64,000 bases of DNA from Vibrio lentus (GTDB taxonomy: Bacteria; Pseudomonadota; Gammaproteobacteria; Enterobacterales; Vibrionaceae), in the NCBI RefSeq assembly GCF_030409755.1, contig NZ_JAUFQE010000001.1, forward strand, positions 1,488,001 through 1,552,000, read 5' to 3'. Each line of letters opens with the position of its first letter. Position 1 is the stretch's first letter. Shown piece after piece: positions 9,256 to 17,212 of this stretch. The notes beneath the pieces are model-generated. The model had not been told where the DNA came from. It worked only from the letters and a program-made list of their open reading frames with translations, and searched no databases. A program made the position numbers and the translations under genes.

Positions 9256-10211
9256 GGATGAAGGAACTCCGTGTTTTGGTGAATGTGTAATTGATCGTCG
9301 ATGTAGATAACAGCACTGTCTTCGGGTACTGAAATCTTGGGGTTCAGTGTTAGAGAAGTGCTGAGCACGCCCGCTTCTAATGTGGACGACGCGATAGCAG
9401 TAACAGACATGATTTTCTTTTCAACATCCTGCTTCGACAGAATATGAGAGGTGGTCTTGTCACCAAATTGCACTTGGCGTTCACTGTGAGCCGAAGTCGT
9501 GAGCGCTGCGTTCGTTAACGGAACGGCGAAAAATGGGGTCTTGTTGTCTCTTGGGTCTAAGACAGCAATGTTAAATGCCGAGCCATCCGGTTTGGTTCCC
9601 AACGCATAGATGTCACCGCCAAAATTCACTAACATCGACGTCGCGCCGAGCTGTTTGCCGATCACTACCGCTTGGTCAACGGCGTACTCTTTGATGACGC
9701 CGCCAAAATCGAAACGAGTACGGGAATCAGGGACGTGTAGCCTTGTCTTTTGTAGACCGAGGGTCCCTTGTAGATCCACGGCCCCTTTTTGATCCATTGT
9801 CCCTTTCAATTCCCACGCTTGCTTACCCAAAGCTGAAGACAAGGCTTGGAAGGCGTGGCTGTGCAACATCTTCGGTTTCTGTTTTAAAAGATATTTGATG
9901 CTGCCGACCGTAGTATCAAAGGTATCGAACGTCAGTTGGCTTAATCGGTCGAGATGTTGAAAAACCTCGGCAGATTCTGGGTCGAGTTCGATATCACATG
10001 ACGCTCTTTGATTAATGCATTGTGTTAACCACGAGTCGTCGCAGTAAAAGTTATATTTGTCTTCCAATCGGCGTGTGTTTTGCTCTATCTCCTTGGCTAT
10101 ATCTTTTGCGCTTGTCTCTGGAAAGTTAGCCAAATCCATCGACAAAATTTGCACTTCACACGGTACGGTCATGGCATGAAAACGATGCACAAAGGGTAGA
10201 TTAGAACTCAT
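9252..10211 (-). CDS. Divergent ApbE-like (FAD:protein FMN transferase fold) protein
   Basis: This is a 319-residue protein from the ATG at 10211, which overlaps the stop of the DUF3570 gene by 11 nt. ApbE hallmarks remain: FDTTVG (98-103), FDFGGVIKEYAVDQ (167-180) and VNFGGDIYALG (195-205). Two usually conserved binding motifs are broken. The H-V-I-D-P-x-T-G stretch has become HILSKQDV (256-263), and the E-A-D-A-L metal-site aspartate is Gly in LEAGVL (278-283). ApbE enzymes attach FMN to threonines of exported proteins. With these losses this protein may have a different or no transferase activity. No clear signal peptide is seen at this start. It sits between the DUF3570 gene and dsbD, overlapping both, so it is clearly part of the operon. 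Confidence 0.8.
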   Translation of the reverse strand: MSSNLPFVHRFHAMTVPCEVQILSMDLANFPETSAKDIAKEIEQNTRRLEDKYNFYCDDSWLTQCINQRASCDIELDPESAEVFQHLDRLSQLTFDTFDTTVGSIKYLLKQKPKMLHSHAFQALSSALGKQAWELKGTMDQKGAVDLQGTLGLQKTRLHVPDSRTRFDFGGVIKEYAVDQAVVIGKQLGATSMLVNFGGDIYALGTKPDGSAFNIAVLDPRDNKTPFFAVPLTNAALTTSAHSERQVQFGDKTTSHILSKQDVEKKIMSVTAIASSTLEAGVLSTSLTLNPKISVPEDSAVIYIDDQLHIHQNTEFLHP

Positions 10212-11427
10212 AGGTTGCTCCAACCGCCCACCATTGCGCTTCAAAACCGTTGCTCTGTTCGTAATACGCAGCAAGCGCATTTAAGCGTAATTTCTTATGT
10301 ACCTTGATACTCGCCCCTAGCTCATAGGCATTGGCGGTGAAGTTGCCTAAGCGAAGGTCTGAAGTCGCGTAGCCTGACGATGCAAAAGAAGGATCAGCAC
10401 TACTTGGGTCGCGATAGAAATCGGCTGCATCTTGCGTGTACCAAAAATAGCCCGGTGCCAAGGTTAACCACTCACTCACTCGCCAAGATAATTTGCCGCC
10501 TAACTGGTGAGAAATTACGCCCCAATCATCCATGAACCATTTGTATCTTGGTCGGATTTTTAGACTGTCGGACAATGAGTAATAGGCTTGGATATTTATA
10601 CCGCCAGAGAGTCGCGTATCCGGTCGAGAATCTTGCCCCAAGAACACTTCATCATCATCGATTTTACCATCGTCATTGATATCGACTTCACGCAGAACCG
10701 TTAAATAGTGATTGCTCAAATAGCCACTTCGGTAACCCGTGTAAGCGGTAAAAATGCTGTATAGATTCGGTGTGAAGGTTTGTGATAATCCGGCTTCTAA
10801 ACTGCCGGTGAAAATGTCTTCCCAGCTCTGGCTGTTTGATGACGCCAACGAGTATTTGCCGAACGCTTGAGTTTGATCGAAAAGGACAGAGCCACCTAGA
10901 CTGTAAGAGCGGTTCTTAGTGCTATCGGCATAGATCAAACCTTTGGCGTTAATACCAAGGCTTTCATAATCTTCTTCTTGAGATGCGTTGCCACCTAAGG
11001 TCCATTCATTACGTAACGTGTCACGATAGGTCGCGCTTAAGCTGATGGACTTTCTGGTGTCTTCAAGCCCTACTTTTTGGATTTCATAGCCACTGCGGTG
11101 AGGATCGTAGCCTGCACGAATAACCTCGTCGGTTTTATTCTGTGCTTGTTGAGTTTTCAGGGCGCGGTTGACCTGATCCGCATCCGAAGCGAGAGGTGTT
11201 GTTGGCCCCCATGCCGGAGATGCACCAGAAACACTGTCGTAGCTTATCTCTGCGTTGAGTGTCCAATCTAAGCCGATACTTTTCTCAATCGAAACCATGG
11301 TGTCATTGGCTGATACTCTGTCATCGTATTCCTCATAGCTCAGGTAATGAACAGAGATATGATCTTCAGCTAATGCCACGTTAGCCACTGCCGCTGCACT
11401 CAGCAGCGTAATTGGTAATTTTTTCAT
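10201..11427 (-). CDS. DUF3570 family outer-membrane beta-barrel protein
   Basis: This 408-residue protein has a clear Sec signal peptide ending at about residue 20 (NVALA|EDH). It has alternating aromatic and polar strands throughout and a terminal Tyr-Glu-Phe, the classic C-terminal Phe of an outer-membrane barrel. Segments such as WTLNAEISYDSVSGASPAWG match the DUF3570 family, which usually travels with DUF4266 and ApbE-like genes. A stretch rich in Asp (DINDDGKIDDDEVF) resembles a calcium-binding loop. It lies 51 nt after the Cys-tail gene and overlaps the ApbE-like gene. Its job is not established; a porin-like or assembly role for a surface redox or metal protein is only inference. Confidence 0.85.
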   Translation of the reverse strand: MKKLPITLLSAAAVANVALAEDHISVHYLSYEEYDDRVSANDTMVSIEKSIGLDWTLNAEISYDSVSGASPAWGPTTPLASDADQVNRALKTQQAQNKTDEVIRAGYDPHRSGYEIQKVGLEDTRKSISLSATYRDTLRNEWTLGGNASQEEDYESLGINAKGLIYADSTKNRSYSLGGSVLFDQTQAFGKYSLASSNSQSWEDIFTGSLEAGLSQTFTPNLYSIFTAYTGYRSGYLSNHYLTVLREVDINDDGKIDDDEVFLGQDSRPDTRLSGGINIQAYYSLSDSLKIRPRYKWFMDDWGVISHQLGGKLSWRVSEWLTLAPGYFWYTQDAADFYRDPSSADPSFASSGYATSDLRLGNFTANAYELGASIKVHKKLRLNALAAYYEQSNGFEAQWWAVGATYEF

Positions 11428-11478
11428 TTTGTTCTTATTTTGTTTTTTTAAATACTGATTTGTTCATTGATGGAGCGG

Positions 11479-11979
11479 TTAGTTACAACCACAGCCACCG
11501 CCACCAACACCACTGCCGCCGACGGAACCTTGTTTGTAAGCGAAGACCTTTTCAGAAAAGACGTCGAATTCAGGCACCGGGCCACCGGGTTTCATCTCTT
11601 TTTGAGCCAATGTGCCTTTTTCCCAAGGCTTTACAGGTTCAATACCAAGAAACTCATCAACGAAAGCCAGAGCGGAAGGTTTGTTGCTTACTTCTGGTGC
11701 TTTCTGTTCGATAACCAATTGCTTTGCCTTGGGTTTCACCATTTCAATGTTTCGTCTGGTTGCACGTTTCGCTTCTGGGTTTGAATAATCACCGCCACTT
11801 GAATAAACGGTGCTGGAGATGATCTCTTCTTCAATGATTGGACCATCGCTATTTGTGCTGCTATTACTTGTTTGCTGTTCAGTGGGCTTCTTTCCTAAAC
11901 CACTAAGATCGAGTTCAAGAGCCGCATTAGCAGTCATTGGAATAGCGAATAGCCCAACAAGGGTGGCTTTGATTAGCAT
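11479..11979 (-). CDS. Exported Cys-tail protein, DUF4266-like, extended N-terminus
   Basis: This 166-residue protein has a signal peptide (residues 1-19, ending TANA). A low-complexity Ser/Asn/Glu-rich middle follows, then a C-terminal block with VKPWEKGTLAQKEM (116-129) and the extreme tail GGSGVGGGGCGCN with Cys163 and Cys165. The tail and the PWEKGTLA block are the hallmarks of DUF4266, which I recall as a lipoprotein of roughly 70 residues. Here there is no lipobox, and about 90 extra residues lie before the domain. Its start overlaps the stop of the thioredoxin gene by one base. The conserved Cys-Gly-Cys-Asn end is a likely site of redox chemistry, metal binding or modification. Function unknown. 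Confidence 0.8.
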   Translation of the reverse strand: MLIKATLVGLFAIPMTANAALELDLSGLGKKPTEQQTSNSSTNSDGPIIEEEIISSTVYSSGGDYSNPEAKRATRRNIEMVKPKAKQLVIEQKAPEVSNKPSALAFVDEFLGIEPVKPWEKGTLAQKEMKPGGPVPEFDVFSEKVFAYKQGSVGGSGVGGGGCGCN

Positions 11980-12443
11980 TACAGTTGCACTCCCATCTTG
12001 GTGAGGTCGTCAGTAATGACGTCGCTAATGTGGTTGATGGCACCAAAACGAATCTTGATAACCTTGCCTTGATAGATGTAATAAAGCGCTGGCATGCCGA
12101 TCGGCTTGAACTCGGCAATTAATGCTTGTTCAGGGTCGTTAACAACAGGGAATTCCAGTCCGAGCTGCTTTTGAAACGCCAAGCCAACCTCAACATCTTC
12201 ATCAACGTCCACGCCTTTAAACGTGACACCAGTGCCTTTGAGTTCGGTGTAGAGCTGATTGACTTCCGGTAGCTCTTCGCGGCAAGAGACGCACCACTCT
12301 GCAAAGAAGTCGATAATGGTCAGTTCATCGTTGTTAAGTTGCAGTTTCTCGATAACGTCTGGTGATAAAGAATCGCCTTCTTGATAAGCCAATGCGGGTA
12401 AAGAAAGGCATAGCGCCAATAACGCTAAGGCTCGTGTAAACAT
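11979..12443 (-). CDS. Periplasmic thioredoxin-like protein (TlpA/ResA type)
   Basis: This is a 154-residue protein from the ATG at 12443. That start has GGAG 6 nt upstream, whereas the ATG 12 nt further upstream contains that GGAG itself. The signal peptide MFTRALALLALCLSLPALA leads into a thioredoxin fold with active site W50-C51-V-S-C54 and a cis-Pro in IGMPALYY. It should act as a reductase in the periplasm, recharged by the DsbD encoded at the end of the same operon. It is the first gene of the redox operon and lies 57 nt after tadG with no convincing terminator between, so readthrough from the Tad operon is possible. Confidence 0.88.
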   Translation of the reverse strand: MFTRALALLALCLSLPALAYQEGDSLSPDVIEKLQLNNDELTIIDFFAEWCVSCREELPEVNQLYTELKGTGVTFKGVDVDEDVEVGLAFQKQLGLEFPVVNDPEQALIAEFKPIGMPALYYIYQGKVIKIRFGAINHISDVITDDLTKMGVQL

Positions 12444-12500
12444 GTTGTTCTCCATTGTTTTTAACTGTGTTTAAAGTTCAGTTTTTCTAATTAAGAAGTG

Positions 12501-13724
12501 TTAATTAGATGCTTGAGTGAGTTTGATTGTTGCCGAGTATTCAACGGCTAAAATGTCGGAAAAATACTCGTTGAGTTGGGTGGTATTCGTGGCACTAAAC
12601 ACACGTGATGGGCTCCCTGCACAACGCTCGAACTGGGCGATTCGAGATGAGCTGACGCCATAGCCGATGAAGTTCATTTCGATGCCATATTGATTGATTG
12701 CGGTAGTACAGAACCCTGCGTTAACCAGTTGGTCAAACGTGTCTCCTTCGTCAGCACCGTCGGTGAAGAGCACTAGCTTTCTTCTGGTTTCAGGTACTGT
12801 GCTGACGTTGATTCCCCATGCTTGTTGCCAGCTAGGGATCAGTTGTCTCACTCCCCATAACAAGCCGTGAAAAGAGCGAGTACCGCCATTTGCTGTTAGG
12901 CTGTTTATCGAGTTTCGGACGCGAGAAAAGACGCTGGTTAATGGCAGCATTGGTGAGTCTTGGTTACAGTCGCTTAACCATTGACTTGGCGGTGTAAACT
13001 TCACAGGGCGTTCTGAGTGCAGCGTCGCTAAGTTGTCGACCGTCAGTGCTGCAGAGAAATTGCCATTGCGATAGCTAAGCCCATCAATACAGTAGATTCC
13101 TGCCGCTTCTTTGGATAACCAATGTGGGCGTTGCGCTGCGACTCCAGAGTCGAAGGGAACGATTGAAATGCTTACAGAATCTAAATCGTTAGCGTTATTG
13201 CTCTGAGATTGAATCGTATTCAATGCATTGGATAAAATGGATTTCAACGACTGGATGTTTGAACCCATCGATCCAGACACATCAAGTACTAAAACCAGCT
13301 CCGTTGGAATCGAAGATTGCTTGCTTTCAACCACACTTTTATAACCACCACCCGTCGCCGTTACCTTGTTTGCATAGCTCTCATATTGGAAGTTGGGCAG
13401 TAAGGGTGACAATGAATAACCTAGGCTAATACGGCATTCTGAGCCTATGATTTCTGGTTCTAAGCCACTCACCCCTTTTAGGGTTGGCTTATAGTACTCT
13501 TGGTAAGCCCGCATCATTGGGAGTGTGGCTGTATCAGCAAAGGCACAGGCTAATGCGGCAGAATCGGCGGCTTGCGCTGCTCGGTTTGAAACCATTACTT
13601 GAGCCGAGACCATCAGGGTGCCAACGGCGATGAAAAGCGCGGGAAACAGTAACGCCAAGAATGAAATGGTCATGGAGCCTTGCTGTTTTTTAAGCGCATT
13701 ACTGCCGAATATTGGTTTAACCAT
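12501..13724 (-). CDS. tadG: Tad pilus protein TadG-like with von Willebrand A domain
   Basis: This 407-residue protein has an N-terminal TadE/G-like segment (GSMTISFLALLFPALFIAVG) that acts as a membrane anchor, and a VWA domain from about residue 140. The MIDAS metal site begins D-V-S-G-S. In Tad systems TadG lies in the envelope and is needed for pilus stability or adhesion. The VWA suggests metal-dependent protein binding. Its start overlaps tadF by 8 nt and it is the last tad gene. Many of its cysteines lie in pairs in the exported part, which may matter given the thioredoxin-DsbD operon that follows. Confidence 0.88.
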   Translation of the reverse strand: MVKPIFGSNALKKQQGSMTISFLALLFPALFIAVGTLMVSAQVMVSNRAAQAADSAALACAFADTATLPMMRAYQEYYKPTLKGVSGLEPEIIGSECRISLGYSLSPLLPNFQYESYANKVTATGGGYKSVVESKQSSIPTELVLVLDVSGSMGSNIQSLKSILSNALNTIQSQSNNANDLDSVSISIVPFDSGVAAQRPHWLSKEAAGIYCIDGLSYRNGNFSAALTVDNLATLHSERPVKFTPPSQWLSDCNQDSPMLPLTSVFSRVRNSINSLTANGGTRSFHGLLWGVRQLIPSWQQAWGINVSTVPETRRKLVLFTDGADEGDTFDQLVNAGFCTTAINQYGIEMNFIGYGVSSSRIAQFERCAGSPSRVFSATNTTQLNEYFSDILAVEYSATIKLTQASN

Positions 13725-14277
13725 AATGCTTTCCTATCACGACTGATGAACTTGAGAGTGTTTTAGGAGGATCGAGTCGCTTGTAGTCAAACGGTGTATT
13801 CACACATAAAGTGAGTTGAACCAAGGTGGATGGTCTTCCAACTAACGCAGGGTCGCCGCTTCCCTCAACGATAAGTGTCTCTAGTTGATCGATGGGTGTG
13901 TACTTTTGACAGATGATCCCGGCATGGATGTGCTTGTATTCCCAGTTCGAAGCGGTGGTATCAAATACACGGCTTTCAAGTACCAGCCCAATATCGCTGC
14001 GCTTGATGTCTTGCGGAAGATAACGTTCGGCGAGATCGAGAAGCTGATCCTTTAACGTATTAGGTAATCCGTTTGGGCCTTGCTCTGGTTTTAGTTGCGT
14101 TAGTGAAACGGCGTTGACTAAGTTATATGTCACGCTGTCGAGTTGAGTCTGCAGGCTGAATAAGCGATAAACGGCAACAAGCCCCCACAAAATGATCATG
14201 AGTGCGAGCACAACAAAGGGGAACTCAATCGCCGCTGAACCAGTTTGTTTTTTTAGGTGTGTTTTATTTGTTGTCAT
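13717..14277 (-). CDS. tadF: Tad pseudopilin TadF-like
   Basis: This 186-residue protein has a prepilin-like N-terminus: a positively charged leader, then GSAAIEFPFVVLALMIILWGL, with Glu at the +5 position after Gly. TadE and TadF are minor pseudopilins processed by the Tad prepilin peptidase and required for Flp pilus assembly. It overlaps tadE by 14 nt and tadG by 8 nt. The rest of the chain is exported and carries two cysteines. The identity rests mainly on this position in the operon and on the pilin-like start. Confidence 0.82.
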   Translation of the reverse strand: MTTNKTHLKKQTGSAAIEFPFVVLALMIILWGLVAVYRLFSLQTQLDSVTYNLVNAVSLTQLKPEQGPNGLPNTLKDQLLDLAERYLPQDIKRSDIGLVLESRVFDTTASNWEYKHIHAGIICQKYTPIDQLETLIVEGSGDPALVGRPSTLVQLTLCVNTPFDYKRLDPPKTLSSSSVVIGKHYG

Positions 14278-14716
14278 AACTAACCAGTACCTTTCTTTTC
14301 AAGGTTGTCATGTTGCCGATAGACTCAGAAAACTGAGTTGATAGATTAGGTAATAAGGCAAATGAAAATGAGTAAGACACCTTGTACTCGCCTAACACTG
14401 CTCTGCTTTTGGATACCGGTTTCTCATTAACTAAATCTGAGAAGTTTTCGGCGTATAGCGGCGATGGATCCAAGACGAGCTTGCTCTTATCTATCAGTGG
14501 GAACTTTGCGATAGTCTCGGCAAAAACTTGGTCTGAAATAGGACTAATCGGCCGTGTCTTGGCCTCACGAACACCCGCATTAACGGCTACATCAAGGATG
14601 ATGTTGACCAACAGCAGGCGGCAGATCTCAAAGAACCCGATGATCAGTATCAGGAACGGTACCACCAACATTGCAAACTCGACGGTCTGTGCACCTTTTT
14701 GACGTGAGAGCATCAC
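14264..14716 (-). CDS. tadE: Tad pseudopilin TadE
   Basis: This 150-residue protein starts MMLSRQKGAQTVEFAMLVVPFLILIIGFFE, a TadE-type prepilin leader in which Gly is followed by a hydrophobic stretch with Glu at +5. TadE is a pseudopilin processed by prepilin peptidase and thought to sit in the base or tip of the Flp fibre. It overlaps the upstream tadD by 4 nt and the downstream tadF by 14 nt, so translation is coupled. Confidence 0.86.
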   Translation of the reverse strand: MMLSRQKGAQTVEFAMLVVPFLILIIGFFEICRLLLVNIILDVAVNAGVREAKTRPISPISDQVFAETIAKFPLIDKSKLVLDPSPLYAENFSDLVNEKPVSKSRAVLGEYKVSYSFSFALLPNLSTQFSESIGNMTTLKRKVLVSYDNK

Positions 14717-15453
14717 TGTTCTCCTTGCTCAGTTTTAGCAGCAAGCTCTTGGTAATACAGACTATTGTTGGCGAACTCAGGTTGAGATAGATGTACACGA
14801 GCGATACTTTTCGCGGACGCACTGTCTCCAGAAAGCGCATAAGCCAGTGCTAGATTGAGTTGCAGTTTTACGCTCGCTTCACCTCGGACAAAGATCGGGT
14901 GCAGAATTCGAATCCCTTGCTCTGGTTTACCATCGAGTATCCAAGCCATGGCTAAGTTGTTGCGATACTCATTACTGGATGGCATCAAGCTGAGGGCATG
15001 AGAGTAAGATTCACGCGCTTTTGAATACTGCTTATTGAGCGAGTAACTCACGCCTAAACTGTTGTGGGCGACATCATCAGTTGTAACTAATCTGACAGAT
15101 TCTTCGAGTGCTGATGTGGCTTGTTCAAGCTCACCAAGCGCCAACCACGCGCGGCCAAGTTCTCTGTAAATCGTGCTCGATTGATTGAGCTCGATACCGT
15201 GCTTTAGATAATGCAGTGCCTCATCATAACGACTGGCTTGATTCGCGGCGGACCCCATTAGCAATAGTAACTGTGGGTCATCAGGCTTCGATACCAGCAT
15301 CTTTCGGTACAGATCCATGGCACTTTCTGGTTTGCCATTCATCAGTGCAACCTCTGCGACTTTCATGTCTTCAGAGGCCTCTTTTTCAACGTTATTCGTT
15401 GATTGGCAGCCAACCAAAATCAGCGCTAAACCCAAGAGAATGATCTTGTTCAT
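14713..15453 (-). CDS. tadD: Tad assembly lipoprotein TadD (TPR)
   Basis: This 246-residue lipoprotein has signal MNKIILLGLALILVGC (lipobox LVGC, Cys16), followed by about five TPR repeats such as AYALSGDSASAKSIARVHL and YRELGRAWLALGELEQA. TadD is the pilotin-like TPR lipoprotein of Tad systems, thought to help place the secretin RcpA/CpaC in the outer membrane. It overlaps tadC and tadE by 4 nt each. Confidence 0.9.
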   Translation of the reverse strand: MNKIILLGLALILVGCQSTNNVEKEASEDMKVAEVALMNGKPESAMDLYRKMLVSKPDDPQLLLLMGSAANQASRYDEALHYLKHGIELNQSSTIYRELGRAWLALGELEQATSALEESVRLVTTDDVAHNSLGVSYSLNKQYSKARESYSHALSLMPSSNEYRNNLAMAWILDGKPEQGIRILHPIFVRGEASVKLQLNLALAYALSGDSASAKSIARVHLSQPEFANNSLYYQELAAKTEQGEQ

Positions 15454-16301
15454 AAGCCCCCCAGAGTTTGTTTAAGGGATAACATGATTGGCACGACAAT
15501 AATGCCCACGACAGGTAACATGATGAAGACCACTAAAGGGAACGACATCTTAGCTGGTATTTTTCCTACCCACTCTTCAAGCTCTAGGAAGTGATATTGG
15601 CGACTATCAGAGGCAATCAGCTTTAACGCTTCAGCGAGAGGTGTGCCGTATTGAAGCGCTTGATTCATGGTGGTCACAATATTGTTGATGTCAGGAAGCT
15701 GGACTCGTTTGTCTAGGTTTGAAAGTGCCGTTTGTGGTGAATCAAGAACCGATATCTCAGTCGCAGTGAGTAGCCATTCGCGTGACAATGCAGGAGAGAT
15801 CGCACGCATCTCTTCACCGACACAGCGAAATACCGCTTCGAGTGTTAGGCCTGATGCGACACATACCACCATCAGATCGACGGCATCAGGAATAACGCGG
15901 CTAATTTGCATTCGGACTTGGTTCACGCGCCAATCTAGAATGCGGTCGAACAGGATGCCAACCACAATGGCGATTGCGATACATTCGGCCACAGAGTTCA
16001 TGTTAAGCACTTGGATTGGAGTGACATACCAAGCAATAGATCCCGTCACCATCGTCAGTAGTCTTAAGCCAAGAAAATAGATCTCTGCATTAGGACTCAA
16101 CCAGCCAATGAGGATTAACTTCTGGCGTCGTGGTTTTGCACCTTGGAAGCGCCATTTACTTGAAGCGGTGGTGTACTTAGAGGAGTAGCTCGATACGCGA
16201 GTCAGTCGTTCAGCGACAACATCTCGTTTGAAAGAAGACAAGCGTGCGACAACTATCAGTAGTAATGCACATCCCAACAGAAACAAGGCAACATACATCA
16301 T
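15450..16301 (-). CDS. tadC: Tad inner-membrane platform protein TadC
   Basis: This 283-residue protein has four or so hydrophobic spans and a GspF/T2SF-type cytoplasmic region (RVIPDAVDLMVVCVASGLTLEAVF and GTPLAEALKLIASDSRQYHF). TadB and TadC form the inner-membrane platform that works with the TadA ATPase to extrude Flp pilin. Its start overlaps tadB by 4 nt. Two adjacent ATG codons are possible starts (16301 and 16298), and the first is used here. Confidence 0.9.
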   Translation of the reverse strand: MMYVALFLLGCALLLIVVARLSSFKRDVVAERLTRVSSYSSKYTTASSKWRFQGAKPRRQKLILIGWLSPNAEIYFLGLRLLTMVTGSIAWYVTPIQVLNMNSVAECIAIAIVVGILFDRILDWRVNQVRMQISRVIPDAVDLMVVCVASGLTLEAVFRCVGEEMRAISPALSREWLLTATEISVLDSPQTALSNLDKRVQLPDINNIVTTMNQALQYGTPLAEALKLIASDSRQYHFLELEEWVGKIPAKMSFPLVVFIMLPVVGIIVVPIMLSLKQTLGGL

Positions 16302-17212
16302 GATGAGAACCTTTTGTTACGAGTCAGAGCGTTCAAAATGAGTGTGCCTGAGCTGATGCTAATGACGGCGTAGGTTAGTACCCGCTGTCCCGACTCTGTG
16401 TTGAACAATTGGACTATCATGGCGGGTTCCATCAAATAGATACCACCCAATAACCCCAAAGGTAAGATAGAAAGAAAGAGGGCTGTCATACGAGGCTCCG
16501 AGGTTAAGCTCTTGACCTTTTTTCTCATCGCTCGATTGTCATGCATGGTTCTGCTTAAGCTTTGAAGAATGTCGCGCAGTTGGCCACCATTCGATTGATT
16601 CAGGATCAACGCGACCGAGAAGTAGCGGAAACTGCTGTAAGGAAGGCGAACGCATGCATCATCGAGGCTTTGGCGAAGGCTTAAACCGAGCGTTAAGTTA
16701 TCGCGAATATAGGAGAACTCACGTCCTAATAGCCCTGGTTGGGTTTCTGACACTTGTTCAATCGCTTGTGGGACTGAGAGCCCCGCAGCCACAGCTCTAG
16801 AAATTAAGCCAAGTACATTGATGATGCCTTGTTCGAACTCTTCTACCTGCATTTTTCGGCGGTACATCACCAAGGCAGATGTGCATACAAACCAAAGTCC
16901 AACAGCGGCGAAAAGTTGATGATGCATTGCCAGTTGGGGAAATAACATGTGGCCTGATGCTGGGAAACCGATAGCTGATAAAGCAATGAAGTACTTATCC
17001 CAAACTGGCAGCAATGCATTCATTCGTAAAAAGAAAGCATGCAGTTTGTTGCTGCGCTGGTGGTTGGTTTTTTTGATTGAAACGTCAGCTGTAAGCGAGC
17101 GTTGACTGCCGCTTACCAATAACAGCCGTTTATTGACGATGGCTTGCTTTGAGCTCAACCTGATTAACCCGATCGCGATAAATAAAACGAAAACAGTGAG
17201 AACTAAGATCAT
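16298..17212 (-). CDS. tadB: Tad inner-membrane platform protein TadB
   Basis: This 304-residue protein has hydrophobic spans at the N-terminus, near residues 75-115 and at the C-terminus. It also has a T2SF domain with the family motif VLGLISRAVAAGLSVPQAIE and the NQSNGGQLRDILQSLS stretch. It is the partner of TadC in the inner-membrane platform of the Flp pilus machine. Its ATG overlaps the tadA stop by one base (TGATG), so translation is coupled. Confidence 0.91.
   Translation of the reverse strand: MILVLTVFVLFIAIGLIRLSSKQAIVNKRLLLVSGSQRSLTADVSIKKTNHQRSNKLHAFFLRMNALLPVWDKYFIALSAIGFPASGHMLFPQLAMHHQLFAAVGLWFVCTSALVMYRRKMQVEEFEQGIINVLGLISRAVAAGLSVPQAIEQVSETQPGLLGREFSYIRDNLTLGLSLRQSLDDACVRLPYSSFRYFSVALILNQSNGGQLRDILQSLSRTMHDNRAMRKKVKSLTSEPRMTALFLSILPLGLLGGIYLMEPAMIVQLFNTESGQRVLTYAVISISSGTLILNALTRNKRFSS

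Noticed and set aside
11412..11784. Two overlapping plus-strand frames over the Cys-tail gene
   Set aside because: They are antisense to the signal-peptide-bearing Cys-tail gene. The Gly-rich end of that gene makes His-rich nonsense on the other strand.
12444..12500. TAATTAA inverted repeat as a terminator between tadG and the thioredoxin gene
   Set aside because: The stem is all A-T with no run of T after it, so it is unlikely to stop transcription.
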